Source of the DNA: Paralvinella palmiformis
Lineage: Eukaryota; Annelida; Polychaeta; Terebellida; Alvinellidae
DNA: 64,000 bases
Assembly (NCBI GenBank): GCA_025642065.1
Contig: JAODUP010000466.1
Location: 125,001-189,000, forward strand
Reading direction: 5' to 3'
Under the pieces are notes generated by a model that did not search any database, was not told where the DNA came from, and saw nothing but the letters and a program-made list of their open reading frames with translations. A program made the translations under genes and the position numbers. Positions 51,593-61,033 of this stretch are shown here, in pieces (within the stretch, counting starts at the first letter, position 1; each line of letters begins with the position of its first letter).

Positions 51593-51758
51593 GTCATGGA
51601 GGGGTCAACCAACTCGGCGGAGTATTCGTTAATGGCCGACCACTTCCGGATATGGTACGGACACGGATTGTGGAGTTAGCACATCAAGGTGTTAGGCCAT
51701 GTGACATTTCACGCCAACTCCGTGTCTCTCACGGCTGTGTTAGCAAAATACTCGGCAG
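51593..51758 (+). CDS. Pax2/5/8: Pax2/5/8 paired-domain exon 1 (PAI half)
   Basis: Preceded by a pyrimidine-rich acceptor (TTTTATTTGTAG), this 166-nt exon enters in phase 1 and leaves in phase 2 at GGCAG|GTAGGT. With the G of the upstream exon it encodes paired-domain residues 1-56, beginning [20 protein letters not shown] and ending SKILGR. It covers the beta hairpin and helices 1-3 of the PAI subdomain, including the recognition helix [14 protein letters not shown]. The residues that set DNA-site choice are Gln42, Arg44 and His47, the Pax2/5/8-type set rather than Ile/Gln/Asn of Pax6. The Gly-Arg end before YYETGS also excludes Pax1/9. The intron positions match those of vertebrate Pax2/5/8 paired-domain exons. 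The product is a nuclear DNA-binding protein. This is a certain coding exon. Confidence 0.97.
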
Positions 51759-53912
51759 GTAGGTCAACTTATTGGTCATGAATTTTAGATAAACATAGGA
51801 GTGCACGTGCGTTCGCGCGCGTGGGAGGCTGGCGATTGAATTATTTATCGTCTGCTTATTAATTATTAAAAAAACGGAAATTTCACATCCAGTCAATAAA
51901 TGAAGGTTAATTTTTTGAAGCATCATTCTATTCTAAATCGTCGTTGCTGTATAGATGCTGATGAATGTGCGTTATTAATAGTGTGTGTGTGTGTGTGTGG
52001 GTGTGTGTCATCTGTCTTTTTAAACGGTTTCCATCTGTCAGTCGTTTTCCTCGGTGATAACAGGCACTCGTAATAATGTTTGTTGTTGTCGTTGTTGGTG
52101 TTGTGTTAGCCAAAACGACAGACCTGAGTACTTGCAGATCTGGGAGACTGCCGCCGGCCAGCCGCCGCCTGCCCGCCCGCGGTGAATCTTAACACGTTTG
52201 AATAACGAGCCGTTTAACGAAATCCGAACAGCCATTTGTTTCTTTCTACAGGTGTTAGTTATAACAGACCATTATGATCAGTGACTCTGTCTTGAGAACA
52301 TGTGTCCTATCTACACTAGAGCTCTCTCTCTCTCTCTCTCTCTCTCTCTAATCAGCTAAATTAGTTATCATCGACACAAGCATGAGGCTGTCTTCTAGAT
52401 AGAGCACTCTCCTGGCGATAAAGTAGAAATTAGGGTCAATTTTTATGTGTTCAGCCTCGGGTGATGGGATGTCTGGTGTTTTTTGTTGTGTGTGTGTGTG
52501 TGTGTTTTTTTTTAAACCCTCCCCCCACTCGGCTCGGATTTTGTTTTTGAAAAGTTGATTTCCTCTCGGCCAATCTTGGACTGTATAAACTCCGTGTGGA
52601 CACGAACGCGTCTGTTCTGATGTCGGTTCGCGAACCTTGACCGAACCGGGGTTCCCGAAGAGGTTGTTCGAGCTCGTGTAATTCGCTCAGATCGCGTCAT
52701 GCAATATTGTATTCAGACAGCCGTAGAGATAAAGCTGGAGTGCGGCTCGGAGCTAAACATTTCGTGTTCGCCGGTTTGAACTTCGCTGCCCTTTCATTCC
52801 GGATCATTTGTAATTGTTAGTCCTTATCTAGTAGGGCTACGCTTCTATCGTGTTGGCTTCTTACGAACTCGCCGCCTTCATCGGGCCTCGTATCTTGACG
52901 GGCATTTTCATGGGAAAATCTTCCGGCTGACGCCGTTCCAAATGGTTTGACTTCTTTTTTCCCCCTTCTTCTTCCGTTGGTAAATTGCTTGTGACATGCG
53001 GCGGCGAAAAGGTGTATCGAAATTCTTCCCGGGCACATTTTTCGGGTCTCGACATTCCTGGTCCTATAACGTACGGAGAATGAATGGGCCCGTTCGGATG
53101 CCATTAGGTACATTGTCGGGGCGGGGCTTGCGGAATTAGGTCGTTAGGATCGCGGTCATCAGCATAATTGGTTGCCACCCACGTCAACGAGCCGCTCCCT
53201 GGCTCGCCCTCTCCATAACACGATAGTCGGTTTGTAGTAAATAGACTGGGAGGAGTAGTGCGCCGCGATAACAATTTGTCGACATATTAAGTTGAAGCAA
53301 GGCTCTCTCCTTATATTGAGAAGATAATTGTTTTGGTTCAGTTTAGAATTGGCTCCGCCGGCTGTTCGGTGACCATGACCGGGCCCTGATGAATTCACTC
53401 ACCCCACCACCACCACCCACTACCCCGAACAGCATCTTCCTCTTTTGTTACACAAAATGGCGTCGTGGGTAACACAATCCCAGTCGGAAGTGACGCAGAT
53501 TATCTTAGATGAAGTCAATTGACGGGAAAGACGGCAGCGATTGGCGTCGAACATCGATGGATGCTTCAATCGTCCAAATGTGCCCTTTGTTTGTGTTCGT
53601 GTTTGTTCGTGTTTGATTGTGTCCCTTTGTGCGTTTGGAGGGGAAACGGGAACGGTCCGATTCCGCAGTCGGGTTCCCGTATTTGGTGAATGGCTCTCGG
53701 CATCGAAGGCGACACCTAGTGAGCGGAGGAAGTGCCCGGTGTCCAATTGTCCGGCAAATATTGTCTACATCGTCCATTTCACGCTAAGTCGCACCCGATG
53801 CGCTTTGTATGTGGACATAGGCGGGGACCGGCCTGGGAACTCTACAGCCGTATAACTAACAATACTGGGTATATATCTGCATGCACGCGCCTATGTGCAT
53901 TTCCCTCTCTCT

Positions 53913-53969
<57 letters not shown>

Positions 53970-54769
53970 AACACACACACACACACGTCGAGAGAGCGCT
54001 GTATCTCGCCAGCAGCAGTAGCTTCTGTGAGACGTGTCGCGCCTCAGAATGAGCCTCATTCAATCCCGTGGCGTATTGAGCTTTCGTTAGTCGTTAGTGT
54101 TATGGTCGGGTCGGATCCGTGGCCGAAGGATCATTGGCATTCTCGGCCAGAACATTAACTATAAACAGCAATATGGTTAGATCGCTATATCCCGACGGCT
54201 AGCAGATATTAGGCGAGCAGGGGGGAGGTGAGTGCGCGTGCGCAGAAGTAGAGGGGGGGGGGGAGGGGGCGATGATGGGTCGTAGATGATATGTCCGCTC
54301 GTCGAGGTGTCATCATTATCATCCCGCTGGTGTTTTTATCATTATTTTGTTCCGTTTCCGTTCAACGTAGAGTCGACTCTTCGATTATCGTTGATTGGTC
54401 TACAAACCTTTCCTGATGCTATTATATAGCAAGTGCTGCGTGTCTGTCAGTATTAATACAAACGATTCATCAACGCACGGTACAAAACCGACAGACAGAC
54501 AGACAGACAGACGAGATAAGATGTTTATGGGGATGACACGCGGTGACGATCGCGTCCACGTGATAACGTCATCGGTAAAATAAGCAGATATTATTCATCG
54601 GGCAGTAGGACGGCATGCACTAAACAACGCCGTGATGAGAATGTATCTTGTAGATCGGACAAACGTTTCAAAAAGATAGAAAAGTACCATCAGTCATACA
54701 CCGAGTGATATATTGCTTTTGGTTGAATAGTTGTTCGTGTAGATTCAATCTGCATAAGTACGCACGCCC

Positions 54770-54823
<54 letters not shown>

Positions 54824-56726
54824 TGTAAATTTACAATACATATCCACATATATTAATATATATTCATATGCATAGTACGCGTACACGCATATTACAGCAT
54901 ACACATACGCGCGTACGTACGCACGTATCCGCAAACAGCGATCTTCTGTCGCATTTTCACGTGCATTGGTTCGATTTTTAAATATTTTTCAGTTTGTGTT
55001 GTTGTTGTTGTTGTTTTTGTCGTTGCTGTCGGTGTTGTTTTTCTCGTCGCTGTTGGTGTTGTTGTACTCGTCGCCGTTGCGGCATTCGGATGAGGCCCGT
55101 TGCCGATGCTCTCTTCCCGGCGTCCTCCATCATGGTGACGTCACGTCTGACAGCGCCGTCTGACCGTATTAGGGAGAAGAGCGCCGGTCTTTTGTCGCCG
55201 TGTCATTATTGACCAGCAATAATGATGGTTATTAGAGTAGCCCCAAAGACGTCCAAATAACGAGAGATCGTAGATTGATGTCCCTGCTCCGCCGCGTGTG
55301 ACGTAAAGCCCACTGGCTCGTGTAATACGCACGCGGCACGCGCGCGAACGCGCCTGGCTCGGTGCGACCACGCGGGCCACTGGTGCGAGGTTTTGGGGGC
55401 GGACGGGTGCGAGTTGGTGCTTAACCAACCTTGGACTATATGAAAGGCGAGAATAAATGACGATAGAACGGGGCAATGCGCGGAAAAGGTGCCATATGGC
55501 CTGCTCAGCTGTGCTGGCATTACTGTTCGGGTTGGTGCATTGTTTCTCGTTTGTTTATACACAATGGTGCCGAGCTCGCTAGCGATTTACGATGTTGTCC
55601 CGTCTCGTTTCTGTCCCGTCTTGTTTCTATCCCGTCTCACGAGCGTTTCTTCGTCTGTCCCGTCTTGTTTCTGTCCCGTCTTACGAGCGTTCCTTCCTCT
55701 GTCCCATCTTGTTTCTGTCCCGTCTCACGAGCGTTCCTTCCTCTGTCCGGTCTGTCCCGTCTTGTTTCTATCCCGTCTCACGAGCGTTCCTTCCTCTGTC
55801 CGGTCTGTCCCGTCTTGTTTCTAGTCCCGTCTCACGAGCGTTCCTTCCTCTGTCCGGTCTGTCCCGTCTTGTTTCTGTCCCGTCTCACGAGCGTTCATTC
55901 GTCTGTCCCGTCTTGTTTTCTCCATTTCGTCTGTCCCGTCTTGTTTTCTCCATTTCGTCTGTCCTGTCTTGTTTTCTCCATTTCGTCTGTCCCGTCTTGT
56001 TTTCTCCATTTCGTCTGTCCCGTTTGGTTTTCTCCATTTCGTCTGTCCTGTCTTGTTTTCTCCATTTCGTCTGTCCCGTCTTGTTTTCTCCATTTCGTCT
56101 GTCCCGTCTTGTTTTCTCCATTTCGTCTGTTCCGTCTTGTTTTCTCCATTTCGTCTGTCCCGTCTTGTTTTCTCCATTTCGTCTGTTTTGTCTTGTTTTC
56201 TCGATCCTTTTTGTCCTGTATTTTCCCCTCGGGTCCTTTTCTTCGTAATCTTATCCCGGTCCTCTATTGGGCTCTTGCGTCATTATGTACCTTGTCCCGC
56301 TCTTCTAATCCTTAAAAATCCTTCTGCCTTATTAATATATTATCTCATCCTATCCGAAAATGTTTTCTGGCCTGTCATCCTTTAATCGTCCGTTCGTTTC
56401 CCTTTCCTATTTTCATCCCGTCTCGTTGGGTATCGATTCCTTTTCAAGTCCCACATCTGTTGTCGCGTCCTATATATATATATATAACGCCAGAGTTATG
56501 TCCCACTCATGGCTATTCAGAATATCCCCCTTTCCCCGTCAAATATCAGCTTCCTGATGCACCTTATCAAAATCCTGACTTTTTTTTTGGGGGGGGGTCC
56601 AGGGTCCTTGATATATTCCTAAAAGTGACTTTTTCTGTTCGATAGAGTATGTCCGCGTGCATGCTGTCCTATATCCACTCTCGTGTTATCCGTTGGTACC
56701 GGCTGCCCACATATTGCTAGTGATAT

Positions 56727-56773
<47 letters not shown>

Positions 56774-57960
56774 CACATTACACGTACACCTTATGGCGAG
56801 CTGTTTTATCCGATCTTGGGGAATGTTTCGTTTATTATAGAAGTTGTGTTTTATTGTTCTCCGATAATTTATAAAGCCGAGCTAGAGGATTGTGTGTACT
56901 TTGGCTGATCTGACGATAATGATGATGTTTTGCCGACTTTACCGGATGATGCTTTCCCATTTGGAGCGTACGTCGTTCAAAAAGTCGGCGAAAAGGAAAC
57001 GGCATCGAGGTGAAAGCCGGGGGCCCGGAGATGGGGGGGGGGGGAGTGTAGGAGAGCCGAGGGGAGGGCGGATCCGCTCATAGACCGGTCCCTGGATAGC
57101 GAGGAACACATTCTAAAATATCCGATTGATATTGACGTCGCCATGGTAACCAAATGTTGCTCGGTCCGATTGAATTATGGACGCTTTCTTCCGGTACTGC
57201 TCGCTACGATGTGGCTATGGCTGCGATAATGGCTATACGCGGCTGCTCTCTCTCTGTGTGTACATGGATCGAGAAACACAGCCGCCGGATAAATCCGGAC
57301 GACGAGAGACCGGCTATAGGACGCGGAGAGACCGGAACGAGAATTGTCCTCTCGAAATGGCGCAGCTATAAACGTATCGAGGCTAACTTGTGTATTTCTC
57401 GTTGAGCGCACGAATCCCGCCCGTTGATGATTAAAATACATGCAACATCTATATGGATCAGTATATGGCGAGTATTTGTGGTTTGGTTTGAGTTTTTCTC
57501 GTGTTGAAAAATTCTTACCCGAAACTACAAAGAACTTTAACATGAAAGGGATCGCGTTATTTTGTCTTGTTCTCTTATATTAAAGGCAGGTTAGTTTTCC
57601 ACGGATTGGCGGTTATCTATAAAAAAAACCATTCTTTTCTGATTTTACGGACCATTACTTGAGTTTCGTAGAAAACAGCAAGTTTCTTAGAATGGTTCAG
57701 AAAACAACGGCCTCCACCCCCCCCCCCCAATTTTGCTGCAATTTCGTGATATCGCTCCGGGTTCAGAGGATTTTATTAAATGTTTTCGAGTAATATCTCG
57801 GCCTAAACATCATATTTTTCATTATAATATACGATCAACGAATATCGATAATTCTTTACGGTTGAGTTGCTTTCTTTTAACCTGTTGGATGGTCATATTT
57901 AGCAGTATCGGGATAGTTTCCGTTCTGACCATTCTCTGTGTTATTTAGTATATATACACC

Positions 57961-58017
<57 letters not shown>

Positions 58018-58250
58018 ACAACACAATTACATACTTAATTAAGTCTGATGTAATTTGATAAGAGTAAAATAATTATGCTAGTGTGCGTGTGTGTACGCGT
58101 GTGCACGCATTATATTATTTTTTCAAGTTGTATGCAAATATGTTTCAGCTTTCAGCAGGGTTTCATTGTAATTTTTTGTTGTTGTGTGAACATTGTTAAA
58201 TTTTAATAATATGAAACAAATTTGTTTGTACTGTTAACTTTTTCTTTAAA

Positions 58251-58306
<56 letters not shown>

Positions 58307-58476
58307 GTTACTAAACAAAAATTGGTTTCAGGTTCAGAACGCTGACAGATGTGGCATCTTCAGAAGGTGGCGGTTTCGCTTATCGCGAATTATAATTTTA
58401 ATAATCAATGATTGTTTTTTTTTATTATTTATTAATTCGATATTAATATCAAATATGGCTTGTTATCTGTCTTTAG
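51759..58476 (+). other. Intron between PAI exon and first RED exon
   Basis: This intron of about 6.7 kb contains (GT)n near 51981-52010, (CT)n near 52321-52349, (CA)n at 53907-53985, 54774-54821 and 57965-58018, (AT)n at about 56731-56771 and 58257-58301, a pyrimidine minisatellite at 55594-56206, and a CRE palindrome (TGACGTCA) near 55136. The long CA and AT tracts just upstream of the first RED exon could affect splicing. No gene is recognised on either strand. Confidence 0.6.
55594..56206 (+). repeat. Pyrimidine-rich minisatellite, 28-bp and longer units
   Basis: The right half is a tandem array of a 28-bp unit (TTGTTTTCTCCATTTCGTCT then GTCCCGTC) with about ten copies from 55913. The left half has longer units carrying TCTCACGAGCGTTCCTTCC. 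Because 28 is not a multiple of three and the unit has no stop on either strand, frames stay open in several phases on both strands, producing false proteins of up to 279 residues. Confidence 0.95.
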
Positions 58477-58674
58477 ATATTACGAGACTGGCTCGATAAG
58501 GCCGGGCGTGATTGGTGGCTCCAAGCCGAAGGTGGCCACCCCCCACGTTGTCGACGCTATCACTAATTACAAACAGGACAATCCAACGATGTTCGCCTGG
58601 GAAATCCGGGATAGACTCCTAGCGGACAAGGTGTGTTCTCCGGACAACATACCCAGCGTCAGTTCCATCAATAG
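58477..58674 (+). CDS. Pax2/5/8: Pax2/5/8 RED exon, copy a (alternative)
   Basis: Acceptor TGTCTTTAG|A; donor AATAG|GTAAGG; 198 nt, phase 2 in and out. It completes Arg56 and encodes paired-domain residues 57-122, from [20 protein letters not shown] to SVSSINR, that is the linker and most of the RED subdomain (helices 4, 5 and the start of 6). It is homologous to the exon at 59059. Differences from that copy at residues 64 (Arg for Lys), 79 (His for Lys), 85-86 (Thr-Asn), 89-90 (Gln-Asp), 105-107 (Ala-Asp-Lys), 110-112 (Ser-Pro-Asp) and 114 (Ile) lie in the linker, helix 4 and the helix 5-6 loop. The core WEIRDRLL and the SVSSINR helix are unchanged. His79 and Gln89 are the less usual residues for the family, so this looks like the derived copy. 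It has good splice sites and no stop, so it appears functional. Confidence 0.93.
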
Positions 58675-59058
58675 GTAAGGTGTCCCGGAGGCAGGACTCG
58701 TCTTCCAGGCGACCACCCGCGCTCTACCACCACCACCACCACGGCCACCATGCCGTCATCGTCGTCGTTGGTCGCACACAATAAACGTGAACGAAAATCG
58801 TCCACAACTCGTTTTGTTTCTAACCGAGGCTTTGGTGAAACACTGATCTTCTTCTAGGAGTCTCTCTCTCTCTCTCTCTCTCTCTGTGTTTGTGGTGTTT
58901 TTATTTTAATTTTCAGACGTTTTTCTCTCCCCCTCACAGGGTTTCGGCTGTTGCGCTCGCCGCCATAATGCGCCTAACCCGACTAAACCAGTCTTAAGTT
59001 CGTTTGTTGCCCGGCGCTAACTGACTGATTCTCACTAACTGTTTTAACCTCCATATAG
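58675..59058 (+). other. 384-nt intron between the two RED exons
   Basis: The short intron carries a (CCA)n run soon after the first donor, a pure (TC)n tract at 58861-58885, and a good branch-site-like CTCACTAAC about 20 nt before the second acceptor (CCTCCATATAG). At this length the two exons are not kept apart by simple steric clash of donor and branch point, so any exclusive choice needs regulation. Confidence 0.7.
58861..58885 (+). promoter_or_regulatory. (UC)n tract, candidate splicing-regulator site
   Basis: An uninterrupted TCTCTC run 174 nt before the second RED exon acceptor. CU repeats bind polypyrimidine-tract-binding proteins, which are known to repress one member of alternative exon pairs in other genes. 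Such tracts are common in this window, so the link is only suggestive. Confidence 0.3.
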
Positions 59059-59256
59059 GTACTATGAAACGGGCTCGATAAAACCGGGCGTCATCGGAGG
59101 TTCCAAACCTAAGGTCGCCACGCCGAAGGTTGTGGACGCCATCTGTAAATACAAGCGAGAAAACCCGACCATGTTCGCATGGGAGATCAGGGATCGGTTA
59201 TTATCTGAAAATGTTTGTGATCAGGAAAACGTCCCTAGTGTGAGCTCAATTAATAG
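59059..59256 (+). CDS. Pax2/5/8: Pax2/5/8 RED exon, copy b (canonical-like)
   Basis: Acceptor CCATATAG|G; donor AATAG|GTGAGA; 198 nt, phase 2 in and out, the same as copy a. It encodes paired-domain residues 57-122, from [20 protein letters not shown] to SVSSINR. Lys64, Lys79 and Arg89 agree with the usual Pax2/5/8 sequence, so this is the conventional copy. By hand count it differs from copy a at 13 of 65 full codons. About 32 of the 52 conserved codons differ silently, which shows an old duplication and selection on both proteins. Either copy can join the exon at 60753 to give Asn-Arg-Ile-Val-Arg. If both were used together the frame would stay open but the linker and RED would be doubled. 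Confidence 0.95.
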
Positions 59257-60752
59257 GTGAGACTAACGGCGTTATTATAATCCGGATGGCGCGGTGAGTG
59301 GGGCGGGGGGCGGTGGGGAGTCGCTGGAGAACCGTGAGGGCGGAATCTCTCGTACTAGATCATGTGATGTTTGCTCGTGGAGACGTATAAACGCGAATCT
59401 GGTCCGTCTATATAGCAAGCTAACATCGGATGTCCTTAGCTGTAGCAGCGATTGAATCTTGTACGATCGGATCGATAGATTAGACAGCGAGCGAGCGAGA
59501 GAGAGAGAGAGAGAGAGAGAGGCGTCTGTCAATAGTTTTCATTCTCTGCACTCGCAAGCTACGTCAGCGCTTCGATTAATACGGTGTTTCGCTAAATAAG
59601 TCGCGCGTACCCTCCCGTAATAATCCGTACTCGTCTCTGGCGCGTACAATAACTCCGTGCTATGTCGAAAGACTATCGGATTACTCGAGTGACTGCGACT
59701 TCCATCCGTTCGTAGATCTTTCTCGGATCATCTCGAACGGTGGAACTCCGTGAAACTGATTTCGAATTAACGATCGAGCGCCGTCTCAATACGCCTGGCC
59801 ATATGCGCGTTATCGGCACTTAAGTATTAAGTTGTGTTTTAAGTATGCCACAGATACGCCATCGAATTTGATGGAAATCGATACGAAACGCTCCGCTCTC
59901 GGCGTCTGTCTGCTCCCTATCACGTGACCTGTCAGTAGCTCTTCGCGCGCCGACGATCAAATTTATTAAAGCCATGTAAACACGCCCCTTCCTCCTTCCC
60001 TCAGGCGTCCCCCCTATCCATCCACCGCCTTCTACGATAACATGAACGATAATAGAAAAGTCGTGCCAGACAAATTTAATGCTGTTTCAGGGAAAATGGC
60101 GCGTCGCGTTTAATTAAGCCCATTTCGGCCATCGTTTTTCATTGAACGATCCAGAGAGAGAGAGAGAGCTCGGCATGCTAAACAAATCTCGACGAACCGT
60201 TCTTAAAAAATATCGATTCGGGAAACTCGTCTCCGTTCGTTCGTTCGATCAGTTACTATTACCGATAACTTAATTTTAATCCGAGTTTTTTTTTCTAGAA
60301 AGCGATCGTTTGCCGAATTTAATCACGATTGTTAGTTAACGCTATTGGGTCAATCACAATCGCTTTATCGTACGACTAAATTTTCGCGTTTAATAACAAT
60401 ATTATATTATTTAACCGACATACTAGTATGCGGCCTACTCACATCATACTGTACGATGTTTTTCGTACAATCGTTATCGATGTCGTAGTTAATGTAGTTG
60501 TACTTAATTTATTTCGAGTTGCGCGGTGTCGATTATCGGCAATAACAATTAATAATTTGATAATAAATATAATTGTAATAATTCGATCGTGAAAATGAAA
60601 ATTCGGATCGTTGTCGTAAAAAGTATTACTAATAGCTGTTGAAATTCGTTGCATTTCGGTAAGAACTCTATAATAACCGGCCTCTGGTAGGCGCATCTCG
60701 TCTTCGAACTCGGTGTCGTCTGATTCGGTGTTTTCGTTCTTCATCCGTTTAG
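59257..60752 (+). other. Intron after RED exons
   Basis: This intron of about 1.5 kb has (GA)n at about 59496-59521 and a short (GA)n near 60153-60168. It becomes AT-rich toward the right end. The acceptor is CATCCGTTTAG at 60752. A minus-strand open frame overlaps its right end and the next exon but lacks an ATG-based, well-supported start. Confidence 0.6.
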
Positions 60753-61033
60753 AATCGTTCGAAACAAGGCAGCCGAGAAGGCCAAGGAAGCCCATCTCCA
60801 AGGACACAATCCCAGCGCTCAGCCACAGACTCCGACCAGTGTATCAGGAGGAGGCTCCACGACCAATGTCTCATTAGTATCTCAAGTCGCCGCCCAGGCG
60901 GCTCAGGCGGCAGTCGGCGGCTACACGATTGGCAGCATCCTCGGCATACAGAATCCTCAGCTTACGGCCGCCATGACGACCGGAAATGGCACCGATCCGA
61001 ATGGCAACTGTAAAAGGAAAAGAGATCCCGGAG
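60753..61033 (+). CDS. Pax2/5/8: Pax2/5/8 exon with paired-domain end, octapeptide and KRKRD
   Basis: This 281-nt exon enters in phase 2 and leaves in phase 1 at GGAG|GTAAGC. Residues 1-6 (IVRNKA) finish the paired domain after SSINR. A spacer follows that is rich in Ala, Gln, Ser and Gly (for example AAQAAQAAVGG). Residues 57-64 are YTIGSILG, the octapeptide (YSINGILG in vertebrates), which binds Groucho/TLE co-repressors. Residues 87-91 are KRKRD, a basic cluster present just after the octapeptide in vertebrate Pax2/5/8 and a likely nuclear-localisation aid. In vertebrates, as I recall, the octapeptide has its own exon, so one intron seems to be absent here. The partial homeodomain and the activation and inhibitory regions should follow beyond the window. 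Confidence 0.95.

Noticed and set aside
55476..56315. Open frames of up to 279 residues on + and 118 residues on -, with Pro/Val/Cys/Leu/Phe or Glu/Lys/Thr repeats
   Set aside because: All lie in the 28-bp minisatellite. Overlapping frames on both strands are a direct effect of a stop-free unit.
60439..60807. Minus-strand frame of 122 residues overlapping the octapeptide exon
   Set aside because: It starts without a well-placed ATG and lies antisense to a certain coding exon and its acceptor. Its N-terminal part mirrors that exon.
51593..61033. Alternative assignment to Pax6 or Pax1/9
   Set aside because: Gln42, Arg44, His47, the KILGRYYETGS junction, the [13 protein letters not shown] linker and an octapeptide followed by KRKRD together fit Pax2/5/8. 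Pax6 lacks the octapeptide and Pax1/9 has a different junction.
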